DNA of 64,000 bases from Anaerolineaceae bacterium (GCA_016124855.1 WGMX01000021.1:1-64000); one strand, 5' to 3'. Counted from the stretch's first letter, positions 49,224 through 58,505 are shown. Program-made: numbers and translations. Notes: a model not told the origin generated them from the letters alone.

Positions 49224-49817
49224 ATGGCTCAGACGGAGAAAACACGCCTCCGCCAGTTTATTGAATACGAGTCCAGCACTCTCCTCGGCACGCTGCGTTT
49301 CTACTTGTACCGCGCCGGGTTACAGGGTCGCGATTTGCCGTTGGATGCTGCCGCGCAAGATTTACTGAATGAAGTGGTAGAGGAAGCGCTTCAGCATGAA
49401 AACCGCTTCCGCACGGCGGGCCAACCCAAAGCGTGGCTGCTGGGCATCGCCGCCAATCTGGTGAAGCGACGACAGCAAGACATGCTGCGCCGTGAACGTC
49501 GTGAACCCTTAATACGCGATTTACATCCAGAAGTGGAAGCGCAAATGAGTGATGATGAATTGTTTGATTGGTTTGCGAATGTAGCGGCCACGACGACCGA
49601 CGCTTTTGATCATCGTGAGGATGTCGAATTACTGTTGACAGCGCTGTCGGCAGATGACGAACATGTGCTGCGGCTGGCAATCATGAACGGGCTGGATGGC
49701 GTGTCACTGGCAAAAGCACTCAAGATCACTCCCGGTGCGGCGCGTGTGCGGCTGCATCGGGCATTGGGACGGCTGCGGGAGGTTTATACCCGTCAGCAGG
49801 AGAATGACCATGCGTAA
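49224..49817 (+). CDS. ECF-like sigma-70 family RNA polymerase sigma factor
   Basis: A 197-residue sigma factor with region 2-like helices (residues about 15-85, AWLLGIAANLVKRRQQDM being the region 2.4-type end) and region 4 (about 140-190: LSADDEHVLRLAIMNGLDGVSLAKALKITPGAARVRLHRALGRLREV). It lacks region 3, as in the ECF class. Its last 8 nt overlap the start of the next gene, which has a membrane anchor and is a plausible membrane partner. Confidence 0.88.
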   Translation: MAQTEKTRLRQFIEYESSTLLGTLRFYLYRAGLQGRDLPLDAAAQDLLNEVVEEALQHENRFRTAGQPKAWLLGIAANLVKRRQQDMLRRERREPLIRDLHPEVEAQMSDDELFDWFANVAATTTDAFDHREDVELLLTALSADDEHVLRLAIMNGLDGVSLAKALKITPGAARVRLHRALGRLREVYTRQQENDHA

Positions 49818-51720
49818 ACTGGATGCCCGCAAACTGGCGCGGGAAAAAAATCTATTTCGCTACAGCAGCGCCTTGGAACGAGCTGACTTCGCCACGGTGG
49901 AAGCCGTGCTGCGCGAAGCCGAGCGCGATCCGCTGCTGGCACAAATGATTACCGAGATCAACGCGGTCTATGAGAGTGAAACCCTTCGTTTGAGTCCTTC
50001 GTTGAACCATTCGTCCAATCATCACCAGAAGGAACTCCTTATGACGACCATCATCCTTCCGAGAAGGCAAAACACGATGCAGCGCTGGCTGCCCATAACC
50101 CTAGCAGCAGCCTGTGTGTCGGTGTTGTTCATCGGCGCGCTGCTGATGCGCCCGACACGTCCCGGCGGTTCACTAGCCGCCATACAAACCGGTTCTACAA
50201 GTACACCAACTGCCGCCGCGTCACCGACACCCATTCCCACATCAGTGCCAACGTTTACATCTACCCCGATGGCAATAGCTGAATCGAGCGCTTTAACGCC
50301 CACGATTGTCCCGCCTGATATGCAGTCATCTGCGGGCGTAGTCGGCACTCAAGTATGTGGCGGTACGAAAATCATCACCGAAGATACGCTGGTTCATGCA
50401 CAGCCCTCGAATCAATCAGTGGCAATTGGGAGCATTGCGGCTGGAACGAAAGCCGAAACGCTGGCAACCGGATTTGCCGCCGAGGGCGATACCAGCCTTC
50501 CCCAAACTCAATGGTTCTTCATCAAGGCCGACGTGAATGGTAACTCGGTACAAGGTTGGGTCAGCGCCAATATCGCTCAACCGGTTGATCCGGCAAATCC
50601 ATGTCCCGCCAACCTTGTCGTGGTCGGAAGTACCATTTCGACTCCGGTTCCTATAAACGCCCTACCATCTGTTGGCACGCTGCCAACCATTGTGCCACCG
50701 GATGTAATGGTCGTCATTACACCATCGGATCTAACGACAGCAGCGCAAGCAAGTACCAGCGATCCGGCCAAAACCGTACCCATCGGAGCCTGTGATCTGA
50801 CCAACGAAACCAACAAGCCGATAACGATTTTTGCGGCACCCTTAAGCGCCAACAGCAGCGCTGGCGTCGTTGGACAGCTTCGTCCGAACGCTCAAGCACT
50901 GGTGCTGTATCAAAACTATGATATACAGTCAGCACCAATTGGCGGGCTGTGGTATTTAATCATTACCATCGCCCCCGGAGATCAGCAAGTTACAGGATGG
51001 GTTTCGGTCAGCAGTCTTATGACCACCAAGCCCTGCCCATCAGCCCCCGTCATAACATCGAAGGATCAATTTCAGGTAGTTACCGGCTCTGCCCAACCGG
51101 TCGTCACTCCGTCGCAAATGTGCCTCGTCACCAACAGCACCGGCAGCGCCATCACGATATTCGCTGCCCCTTTGACGGCTGATAGTAATGCCCCGGTCGT
51201 CGGCAAGTTCACTGCGGGCAGCAGTGCCACGATTATCTTAGAAAACGATGATCGCCAATCAGCTTCAATTGGAGCGCAGTGGTTTTTGATAAAGGTGGAA
51301 GGCGAAAAAGTCGAACCAATCATCGGTTGGGTTTCAGCCAATGACCTCAATCGATCAAAGGTTTGCATCAACGAAGCGGCGGGCCTCAGTTCATCCGATC
51401 CCGCATCCGGTCAGGTACAAACTGCCGTAGTCCCTGCCACTGCCGCCAGCGACTCAGTGCTAGCAGCAACCTGCACGGTTACGGTTCAACAAAACGAAAG
51501 TGTACCTGTCTTCTCTGGCCCGTCTTCAAAAGAAAATGAGTCGCTGCTGGTCAATAACCTGCCCCCGAATATGCCAGCTGCCATTCTGTATCAGCAGCAG
51601 AATCAAGAAACAGGCATAACATGGTATTTGGTTCTGGCAGCATCTAAAGAAGGTAAACAAGTTTCTGGTTGGGTCAGTTCAGAAAGCGTGAAACTCGACT
51701 CCGCCAACTGTCCGAAATAA
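49810..51720 (+). CDS. Membrane-anchored protein with four extracytoplasmic SH3-like modules (possible anti-sigma factor)
   Basis: A 636-residue protein from ATG 49810, with GGAG seven bases upstream, overlapping the sigma gene by 8 nt. Residues 1-85 are a charged cytoplasmic region, 93-113 a membrane helix, 115-180 a Thr/Pro-rich spacer. Four repeated modules of about 90-110 residues follow, each beginning with a Cys strand (CGGTKI, CDLTNE, CLVTNS, CTVTVQ) and ending GWVSxxx...C, resembling bacterial SH3 domains with one possible disulfide each. By position it may hold the sigma factor; no zinc-type anti-sigma motif was seen. Confidence 0.8.
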   Translation: MRKLDARKLAREKNLFRYSSALERADFATVEAVLREAERDPLLAQMITEINAVYESETLRLSPSLNHSSNHHQKELLMTTIILPRRQNTMQRWLPITLAAACVSVLFIGALLMRPTRPGGSLAAIQTGSTSTPTAAASPTPIPTSVPTFTSTPMAIAESSALTPTIVPPDMQSSAGVVGTQVCGGTKIITEDTLVHAQPSNQSVAIGSIAAGTKAETLATGFAAEGDTSLPQTQWFFIKADVNGNSVQGWVSANIAQPVDPANPCPANLVVVGSTISTPVPINALPSVGTLPTIVPPDVMVVITPSDLTTAAQASTSDPAKTVPIGACDLTNETNKPITIFAAPLSANSSAGVVGQLRPNAQALVLYQNYDIQSAPIGGLWYLIITIAPGDQQVTGWVSVSSLMTTKPCPSAPVITSKDQFQVVTGSAQPVVTPSQMCLVTNSTGSAITIFAAPLTADSNAPVVGKFTAGSSATIILENDDRQSASIGAQWFLIKVEGEKVEPIIGWVSANDLNRSKVCINEAAGLSSSDPASGQVQTAVVPATAASDSVLAATCTVTVQQNESVPVFSGPSSKENESLLVNNLPPNMPAAILYQQQNQETGITWYLVLAASKEGKQVSGWVSSESVKLDSANCPK

Positions 51721-51747
51721 CCTGCAACACCTTTCAAGAATCGTGAG

Positions 51748-51769
51748 AGAGGCGCAAATGGGCGCCTCT
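51748..51769. terminator. Terminator between convergent genes
   Basis: AGAGGCGC (51748-51755) and GCGCCTCT (51762-51769) form an 8-bp stem with a 6-nt loop, followed by TTAATTT on the plus strand. It serves the SH3-module gene and possibly the converging SGNH hydrolase gene. Confidence 0.75.
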
Positions 51770-51775
51770 TTAATT

Positions 51776-52534
51776 TCATTGGGGCAAATCAGCAAGTATT
51801 TGTCCAAGACGTTGATTAAGTGCAGCGTAACCAGCCCCATTCAAGTGAAGCGTGTCATCCATGTAGTCAGAGCGAACATGACCACTGGCATCCAACAAAA
51901 TCGGATCAGCATCCAGCACAATGACCCTTTCCGAAGCCATCGGGCGTAACAAGCTGTTCACCTCTTTAACCGCATCAGCAATATCATCCGACCAATAGAA
52001 AAGGCTGCGTTCCACACTGGCATTCCCCACCGGAAAAATGGTGGTTAAAATGACCGTCGCGCCCGATTCATCCGCCGCTTTGAGAATAGCCTGAATATTG
52101 CTGACGCAATTGGCAACAATCTCAGCCCGTTTATCAGGAAATATTGGGATAGTTCGCAAATCATTCACGCCAACCTGCAACACAATGACCTGCGGCTGAA
52201 GCGGCGTGATATGTGCCGAAAAGCGACCTAAGACCTGCGCGGTTGTTTGTCCACCAATGCCCCGGTTCACAAACTCCCATCCAGTTAATAGAGTAGGAGT
52301 TGTCCAGTTTTCAGCACGCGAATCCCCGAAAAACACGACACGTTTCTTGTCAGGCGAAATGTGCGTCGGAACAACTACAAAGTTGGAAAGTCCCAAAGGA
52401 TTCAAACGGATGGCATTACTATCCGCGTAAAAAACACGGGCGAAGGAAAATGTAAAGTAAGCGACCATACAGGTGGCAGTGAGCAGAATAAAAAGAAGGA
52501 GTATCACTACTCGCATCCAATACAACTGTTTCAT
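51776..52534 (-). CDS. Membrane-anchored SGNH/GDSL hydrolase
   Basis: A 252-residue esterase/acetylhydrolase of the SGNH type. N-terminal membrane segment (residues 5-28), then VVFFGDSRAENW (catalytic Ser), RGIGGQTTAQVL (Gly), QVGVNDLRTI (Asn) and DDTLHLNGAGYAAL (Asp and His). Extracytoplasmic; substrate probably an acetyl or acyl ester on surface carbohydrate. I start at ATG 52534, with AGGGA seven bases upstream. Confidence 0.9.
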   Translation of the reverse strand: MKQLYWMRVVILLLFILLTATCMVAYFTFSFARVFYADSNAIRLNPLGLSNFVVVPTHISPDKKRVVFFGDSRAENWTTPTLLTGWEFVNRGIGGQTTAQVLGRFSAHITPLQPQVIVLQVGVNDLRTIPIFPDKRAEIVANCVSNIQAILKAADESGATVILTTIFPVGNASVERSLFYWSDDIADAVKEVNSLLRPMASERVIVLDADPILLDASGHVRSDYMDDTLHLNGAGYAALNQRLGQILADLPQ

Positions 52535-52702
52535 GCGACATCCCTTAATCATGTGGGTAGACAAGTCATATATAGGTTGTACACCGGAACAGCGTCATTT
52601 CAGCAGAAACAATTTTAACTGGTCGTAAGCCTTGAAGCGGTTGAACAAAAGGGAAGGATTGTGTGTATACTTGTGAGTAATGGGTAATCATGAGAGGTCA
52701 CG

Positions 52703-53536
52703 GTGGAACACACCAGCAGTGAACTTCAAATCATCCGGATGATTCAGCGTGGCAAGGATATTGACACCGGACTTCCGTATTGGGCGCGTCGATCTAACCC
52801 CATCGTCCGCCGCGAGTTAGGCATGGCATGGCGTACCATGCTGCCGGAAGTAGGCTTTCTACGGCAGGCTTTCATCATCCAGACGATTCTAGTTGCGCTC
52901 ACACTCCCTTTTCCATTCCTGATTGAATTGGCATTACCAACAGTAACAGCGGCTATTATCCTGCTGCCATTTGCGGCAGTCGTTTACGCGCGTGTGCTGG
53001 TGATTGTCAGCAGTGCCGGCGCGCGCTCGATGACCAACGAATTGCAAAATGACACCTTAAATGTCCTGCGAACCACACCCTTTACCTTGACTGAAATCAT
53101 TGTCAGCAAGGCATCAGCCGCTATGTGGCGTCAAATCGAGGATTTAGGTTTGCTCATGCTCGGGGTCGCGCTTTTGAGTACGCCGCTGCTCATCTCCTAT
53201 TACGGGACACTCTGGCCGCTTGATCAAAATCCGGTGCTGGCACGGGTAGCCATCGTGCTTGGCTTGGGCGTTTCGATTATTCGAATGCTGCTGGAACCCT
53301 TCATGGTCGCCATGATCGGCGTTTTGATGGGAACCGCTTTACGCACACGGTCAGCCGGAACAAGCGGAACATTAGTCGTAGGCGCATTCTACTTTTTGTG
53401 CATTAACTTGTTTCGACTTGTACACATGAGTTGGCCGATGCGCTTCGTGGTGGATTTTGTACTGCCGCTGGCGCTGCCGATCCTGATTATGGGGCTGGTC
53501 ATATGGCTGACCACCCACCTCATCGAGCGCGAATAA
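52703..53536 (+). CDS. ABC-2-like membrane permease subunit, ATPase not adjacent
   Basis: A 277-residue membrane protein with about six helices and an intracellular segment ARSMTNELQNDTLNVLRTTPFTLTEIIVSK, which resembles the coupling region of ABC-2 permeases (ELQxxTLxxLRxTPxSxxEI). No ATP-binding subunit lies within the window, so the partner is elsewhere. It begins at GTG 52703 with GAGAGG upstream. The next gene encodes a small HExxH membrane protein. Confidence 0.8.
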   Translation: MEHTSSELQIIRMIQRGKDIDTGLPYWARRSNPIVRRELGMAWRTMLPEVGFLRQAFIIQTILVALTLPFPFLIELALPTVTAAIILLPFAAVVYARVLVIVSSAGARSMTNELQNDTLNVLRTTPFTLTEIIVSKASAAMWRQIEDLGLLMLGVALLSTPLLISYYGTLWPLDQNPVLARVAIVLGLGVSIIRMLLEPFMVAMIGVLMGTALRTRSAGTSGTLVVGAFYFLCINLFRLVHMSWPMRFVVDFVLPLALPILIMGLVIWLTTHLIERE

Positions 53537-53550
53537 TAAACCACCTATCT

Positions 53551-53877
53551 ATGGACGTTCTCTACAAGATATTCGGGCCACCTCATGAATTATTACATGT
53601 GCTGGCGCTGCTTCTCATCGGTCGGCGCCCCAAAACCATCGGCTACCGGCATGTCGATATTCCAGATGATTTGGGCAAGTGGGCTTATATCTTTGTGGCA
53701 GGTTTACCAGCGGTTGTATTTTGGGGAACCGCCATCTTCGCCGGAATCAGGCTCGCCACTTCCACCACCTTAGCCGATGGGGTGATCGCTTTCGTTATTT
53801 TCTCAATCGCTGTCATGGCAGGCTTGGGGACAGTCGGTGATATTCAGTTGATTATGAAGCGGCTGGAGTCTAACTGA
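53551..53877 (+). CDS. Small membrane protein with HExxH motif (DUF3267-like zincin)
   Basis: A 108-residue membrane protein from ATG 53551. PPHELLHVLALLLIG near residue 10 has a HExxH zinc-peptidase signature; two or three membrane segments follow, and AGLGTVGDIQLIMKRL near the end supplies a candidate third ligand Asp. The arrangement resembles the DUF3267 putative zincin family, though this one is shorter than usual. The longer frame to 53431 overlaps the permease by 106 nt and is not supported. Confidence 0.65.
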   Translation: MDVLYKIFGPPHELLHVLALLLIGRRPKTIGYRHVDIPDDLGKWAYIFVAGLPAVVFWGTAIFAGIRLATSTTLADGVIAFVIFSIAVMAGLGTVGDIQLIMKRLESN

Positions 53878-54112
53878 AATTCAATTTGTGAAAAATAGCC
53901 AAGTGGCTGATTTTGATTCCTGTTAAGAGGTGGTATCATAAATACTGCTTTGTTAAGAAAAGTTTAAATTCTCGTGAAGGAGGTGGCCTAAACACGCGGT
54001 ACAGTCTGTGATCTCAAAACTGCACCCTTGCTGATACTGCGGTTCAAAAATAGTCACCTCAAAAAATTTGTGCGTTAAAGGGCTTCATAGCCTTGTTGTT
54101 GATAAAGGAGTT

Positions 54113-55489
54113 ATGGATAAAATGCAGAAGAGACGTTTCTTGATTGGTTTAATGAGTGTTCTCTTATTGGTCGCGTCATTGGGATTCTCGCCGGCAATGG
54201 CACAGACACCTGTTGAGGTTTCCTTCTGGCACGCCATGTCCGGTAATAATGGCAAAGTCGTTACCGATTTAGTGGCGAAGTACAACGCCTCACAATCCAA
54301 TTATCATGTGACCGAACAAAATAAAGGCAATTACAACGAAACCCTGAATGCGGTTATTCAGGCCGCCGGACAAGGACAGGGTCCGAACATCGCCCAGATT
54401 TTCGATCTTGGAACCCCATTAGCGATTGACTCCGGTTTCTTCATTCCTGCCGAAACCGCCTTCAGCGCTGACCAGATTGCCCAGATTAAAGGTGACGTTG
54501 CGGCTCCCGTGCTCAATTACTTCACCGTTGGTGGCAAGCTCAATTCTATTCCTTGGAACAACTCAACCCCCTTGTTCTATTACAACAAGGATATGTTCAC
54601 CGCTGCCGGACTTGATCCCGAAAAACCACCCGCAACTTGGCAAGAACTAGAAGCCGCATGCGAAAAGATCATGGCAGCCAATGTTGCGCCATACTGCATC
54701 AGTATGCAGGTTTATGGCTGGTACTTTGAACAGTGGATGGCGCTGCAAAACCAAGAATTGGCGAATAATGGCAACGGACGTGAAGCCCGCGCCACTGAAA
54801 CCAACCTCACCAGCGCTCCAGCTAAGAACATCATGACCTTCTGGAAAGACATAAACGACAAGGGCTACTGGACTTACACCGGCAAGCTGCATGACAATCA
54901 GGGTGCAAACCAAATTTTCATCTCCAAACAGGCTGCCATGATCGTGGAAAGCACCGGCGCACTCAACACCTTCAAGACCGGCGCAGAGACTTCCGGCTTC
55001 CAACTAGGTACGGGTTTCTTCCCGTCGAACGGTGACATTGAACGCCAAGGCGTGATTGTCGGCGGTGCGAGCTTATGGATTGGCGCGGGTCATCCTGAGG
55101 AAGAAACCAAAGGCGCGACCGACTTCATTATGTGGCTGTTGGCTCCTGAGCAGATGACCGTATGGCACAAAGGCACAGGTTATATGCCCATCACCAAGAG
55201 CGCACAGGATGCACTGAACGCCGAAGACTATTTCACCGCCAACCCCGGTCAGAAGACCGCTGTTGACCAACTAAACGCCGTTAACAGCAGCAGCGCAACC
55301 GCGGGTGCATTGATGGGTGCATTCCCCCAAATTCGTGACATTGTTGAACAGGCGATTCAGAGTGTAACCAGCGGCGAGGACATCGACGCAACACTGGCAG
55401 ATGCCAAGTCCAAAGCTGATGCAGCGATTGCCGACTATAACAGCCGCTTGACCACCGAAGCCACTCCTGAAGCAACCGCTTCGGGCTAA
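54113..55489 (+). CDS. Sugar ABC transporter substrate-binding protein (UgpB-like)
   Basis: A 458-residue extracellular-binding protein of the carbohydrate family 1 type. Signal peptide at residues 1-33, then VEVSFWHAMSGNNGKVV, NEQxNGNYNETL-like ligand contacts and IPWNNSTPLFYYNKDMF. FWHAMSG and the length match UgpB, which binds glycerol-3-phosphate, but specificity is not fixed by motif. I choose ATG 54113; ATG 54122 is an alternative. AAAGGAG lies just upstream. No Cys lipobox. Followed by two permease genes and a stem-loop. Confidence 0.9.
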   Translation: MDKMQKRRFLIGLMSVLLLVASLGFSPAMAQTPVEVSFWHAMSGNNGKVVTDLVAKYNASQSNYHVTEQNKGNYNETLNAVIQAAGQGQGPNIAQIFDLGTPLAIDSGFFIPAETAFSADQIAQIKGDVAAPVLNYFTVGGKLNSIPWNNSTPLFYYNKDMFTAAGLDPEKPPATWQELEAACEKIMAANVAPYCISMQVYGWYFEQWMALQNQELANNGNGREARATETNLTSAPAKNIMTFWKDINDKGYWTYTGKLHDNQGANQIFISKQAAMIVESTGALNTFKTGAETSGFQLGTGFFPSNGDIERQGVIVGGASLWIGAGHPEEETKGATDFIMWLLAPEQMTVWHKGTGYMPITKSAQDALNAEDYFTANPGQKTAVDQLNAVNSSSATAGALMGAFPQIRDIVEQAIQSVTSGEDIDATLADAKSKADAAIADYNSRLTTEATPEATASG

Positions 55490-55518
55490 GGCAGTACCCG
55501 TTTGTCAACTTGATTTTT

Positions 55519-55550
55519 ATAGAGGCAGATCAGCAATGACCTGCCTCTAT
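55519..55550 (+). terminator. Stem-loop between binding-protein and permease genes
   Basis: ATAGAGGCAG (55519-55528) and CTGCCTCTAT (55541-55550) form a 10-bp perfect stem with a 12-nt loop, followed by GCTGTTATAT. The T-run is poor, so it is probably a partial terminator or transcript-stabilising hairpin that favours the binding protein over the permeases. Confidence 0.6.
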
Positions 55551-55627
55551 GCTGTTATATCAATGCCGGAATATCATCCGGCTTTCGTTCAGACTATTCA
55601 TTTCACTTTGAGCAAGGAAAGCCCACG

Positions 55628-56551
55628 ATGCAGGCTATTTTTCGTAATCGATGGCTGCCTTACCTATTGTTACTACCAACGCTGATTATTCTGGTCTTAT
55701 TCCTCTACTATCCCATTCTCAGCACCTTCAGCTTGAGTTTCAATAAGGCAGCGCCTAACGGCATTACGCTCACTTATATCGGCTTTGACAATTATGCGCG
55801 GCTGCTCGACCCACAAATCACGCAAACGGATACCGGTACAATCCTTTTCAAAGGTCAGTACTTAATTGTGTTGGCGCGCTCGCTGGCCTACTCAGCCGCG
55901 ATTGTGATTGGTGGCCTCGCTCTTTCGATGGGTATTGCAGTACTGGCAAACCAGAAAATTACCGGCATTCGCATCTACCGCACCCTGTTGATTTGGCCCT
56001 ACGCCATATCACCCGCGATTGTCGGCGTGGTATTTCTATTCATGTTTAATCCGGTGGTAGGTGTCATCAATTACGGGTGGAGCAGCATTTTCCACACCCG
56101 CCCCAATTGGCTGGGTGATCCTATTCTTACACCACTGCTGGTGATCGTCGCCGCTATCTGGAAAAACCTCGGCTACAATGTTATTTTTTACTTAGCAGGT
56201 TTGCAAAACATCGGCGGTGAACTGCTGGAAGCAGCATCAATAGACGGAGCCAATTCATGGACACGTTTCTGGCGGATTATTTTCCCGCTGCTCTCACCGT
56301 TTACACTGTTTTTGGTGATTACCAACCTGACCTATTCATTCTTTGATATTTTTGGGACGATTGACGTATTAGCAGGCCCGGGGCCGAGAAACTCGACAAC
56401 CGTCTTGATCTATAACCTTTATCAGGATTTACAAACTAACCACAATACAGGTCTAGCAGCCGCACAATCGGTGATGCTGTTCGGTTTGGTGGCACTTCTC
56501 ACAGTGGTACAACTACGGAGTGGAGATCGGAGGGTGACATACAATGCATAG
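55628..56551 (+). CDS. Sugar ABC transporter permease (UgpA/MalF-like)
   Basis: A 307-residue inner-membrane permease with about six helices. The conserved cytoplasmic EAA loop is ELLEAASIDGANSWTRFWRIIFPLLSPF (about residues 198-225), where EAAxxDGAxxxxxFxxxxxP is the signature that contacts the ATPase. It pairs with the downstream permease. AAGGAAAG lies upstream of the start. Confidence 0.95.
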   Translation: MQAIFRNRWLPYLLLLPTLIILVLFLYYPILSTFSLSFNKAAPNGITLTYIGFDNYARLLDPQITQTDTGTILFKGQYLIVLARSLAYSAAIVIGGLALSMGIAVLANQKITGIRIYRTLLIWPYAISPAIVGVVFLFMFNPVVGVINYGWSSIFHTRPNWLGDPILTPLLVIVAAIWKNLGYNVIFYLAGLQNIGGELLEAASIDGANSWTRFWRIIFPLLSPFTLFLVITNLTYSFFDIFGTIDVLAGPGPRNSTTVLIYNLYQDLQTNHNTGLAAAQSVMLFGLVALLTVVQLRSGDRRVTYNA

Positions 56552-57413
56552 TGCAACCGTAACCGCAGCCGTCGCTACACGGCGCGTCAAACACCGGTCA
56601 CGCCCGAAGTTTCTTTCACACATCCTTTTGTCCATAATCTGTTTTATCGTGGCCTTTCCGATGGTCTTTACCATTATCAAATCCACCCAGAACTTGGGAC
56701 AGATCATGGCTTATCCGCCTAATCTGATGCCCGGTGACCAGATCATCAACAATTTTTCAGAAGCATGGAATAGCAGCCATCTCGTGCAACTGATGGGCAA
56801 TACCATTTTAGTAGCAGTCGCCGTCACGCTGTCAAAAACGGTTACCTCCATGCTGGCAGGTATGGCCTTTGTATACTTTCGATTTCCCTTGCGGAGTCCG
56901 TTATTTATATTTGTTCTTCTGACCTTGATGATGCCAACCGATATTTTGATCGTTGCATTGTTTAGAATGATGGGACAGTTAGGCTGGACAAATACTGCAC
57001 AAGCACTAATTGTGCCCTTTATGGCTAGCGCCACCGGTACGCTATTATTCAGGCAGCATTTCTCGAATATGCCAGCCGAGTTAGCAGACGCAGCCCAGAT
57101 CGACGGTGCGGGGCCAATCCAATTCCTATGGCGCATCTTGATTCCGCTGTCATGGAATATCGTTGGCGCGCTAGCGATGATCCAGTTCATCGGCGTATGG
57201 AATCAATATCTGTGGCCTCTGCTGATTATCAACGACAACACCCGGCAGTTGGTGCAGGTTGCCTTGAAAGGCATTACCATTAACGCGCTCGATGCCGGCA
57301 ATTGGGGAGTAGCGATGGCAGCTGCCGTAATTGCCTCAATTCCGCCCTTGATCGTATTCTTGTTCCTACAAGAAAGTTTTCTGCGCGGCTTTGCGCTCAC
57401 GCGGGAAAAATAA
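56544..57413 (+). CDS. Sugar ABC transporter permease (UgpE/MalG-like)
   Basis: A 289-residue permease with about six helices and the EAA loop ELADAAQIDGAGPIQFLWRILIPLSW (about residues 179-205). Its ATG overlaps the previous stop by 8 nt, and GGAGG lies upstream. No ATPase gene follows in the cluster; such importers often use a shared MsmX-type ATPase from elsewhere. Confidence 0.95.
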   Translation: MHSATVTAAVATRRVKHRSRPKFLSHILLSIICFIVAFPMVFTIIKSTQNLGQIMAYPPNLMPGDQIINNFSEAWNSSHLVQLMGNTILVAVAVTLSKTVTSMLAGMAFVYFRFPLRSPLFIFVLLTLMMPTDILIVALFRMMGQLGWTNTAQALIVPFMASATGTLLFRQHFSNMPAELADAAQIDGAGPIQFLWRILIPLSWNIVGALAMIQFIGVWNQYLWPLLIINDNTRQLVQVALKGITINALDAGNWGVAMAAAVIASIPPLIVFLFLQESFLRGFALTREK

Positions 57414-57554
57414 GCTGCAAATACCTATAGCGCATTGCATCTGTAATGCTTATACCAAGCGATCCATAACCATCGCACTTATTCGTGTTGCCAAAATTCA
57501 AGAAGTTGGGCAGATTCAGTGTGCGTTTCAATATAAATTTTAGAAGGACACCTT

Positions 57555-58451
57555 ATGACTATTCGCATGGGCAACGCCCCTGTAAGTTGGGGTATATATG
57601 AATTCAAAGATATTGAGCCTAAATACCCCTACGCGCGGGTATTAGATGAAATTGTCGAAACAGGCTACACCGGCATCGAACTCGGCCCTTGGGGATACTT
57701 GCCCACCGATCCGGCAGTGCTAAAACCCGAACTGGACAAGCGCGGTTTGCAGCTGCTCTCATCTTATGTTCCGGTCAAGCTGGTCGATGCCAATGCTCAT
57801 GCCGATGGCGAAGCACACGCCTTACAAGTCGGCAAATTGTTGGCAGCCTGCGGCGCAAAAGTTATCGTGCTGGCGGATGATAACGGGACTGTTCCCGAAC
57901 TGTTCGCCCAAGCCGGACGGCGAAAAGGCTCAGCGCTCACCCCCGCCCAATGGGAAGTGTTTGCCGCAGGCGTCAACCGCATCGCCCGCCGTGTATTTGA
58001 TGAACACGGGCTGAAAATCATGTTTCACCATCACTGCGCCGGATATGTCGAAACACCCGAAGAAACCCGCCAATTGATGGATCGCACCGATGCCGATTTA
58101 GTTGGCCTCTGCTTGGATACCGGACATTATCAATATGCAGGCGGCGACGCATTGGAAGCCGTCAAGACCTACGGCGAACGAGTGCGTTATCTGCACCTCA
58201 AGGACTGCGATCCCAATATCCGCGAGTTGTGCATCAAAGAAAAGCTCAATTACCGCGAGGCCACACAAGCCGGTGTATTCTGCGAGCTAGGCAAAGGAAA
58301 CGTTGATTTCCCGGCGATTCTCTCACATATGGAATCACTCGGTTACAGCGGATGGGCCATCGTCGAGCAGGACGTGCTGACTGACGACCTCGACGCGCCG
58401 CGCCGCAGCGCCCGCCGCAACCGCGATTATCTGAAGAAACTTGGCTACTAA
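57555..58451 (+). CDS. IolE-like sugar phosphate isomerase/epimerase (TIM barrel)
   Basis: A 298-residue xylose-isomerase-like TIM barrel. MGNAPVSWGIYEFKD and ELGPWGYLP at the N-terminus and MFHHHCAGYVETPEE, CLDTGHYQYAGGD, YLHLKDC and ELGKGNVDFPAIL along the barrel give the metal-binding Glu, Asp and His set. The sequence pattern is closest to inosose dehydratase (IolE), which removes water from 2-keto-myo-inositol. Placed after an ABC importer, so the imported compound may be an inositol or sugar. AAGGA lies upstream. Confidence 0.88.
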   Translation: MTIRMGNAPVSWGIYEFKDIEPKYPYARVLDEIVETGYTGIELGPWGYLPTDPAVLKPELDKRGLQLLSSYVPVKLVDANAHADGEAHALQVGKLLAACGAKVIVLADDNGTVPELFAQAGRRKGSALTPAQWEVFAAGVNRIARRVFDEHGLKIMFHHHCAGYVETPEETRQLMDRTDADLVGLCLDTGHYQYAGGDALEAVKTYGERVRYLHLKDCDPNIRELCIKEKLNYREATQAGVFCELGKGNVDFPAILSHMESLGYSGWAIVEQDVLTDDLDAPRRSARRNRDYLKKLGY

Positions 58452-58470
58452 TCAGAGATGCGCTGGCGTT

Positions 58471-58505
58471 TCTTGTAGGGAATGGTCTAAGACGATTCCT
58501 CTGTA
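58471..58505 (+). repeat. Short palindromic intergenic repeat, TGTAGGG family
   Basis: TCTTGTAGGG leads into GGAATGGTC (58479-58487), TAA loop, GACGATTCC (58491-58499), with one mismatch. It shares its leader with the copy at 29041. Confidence 0.5.
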
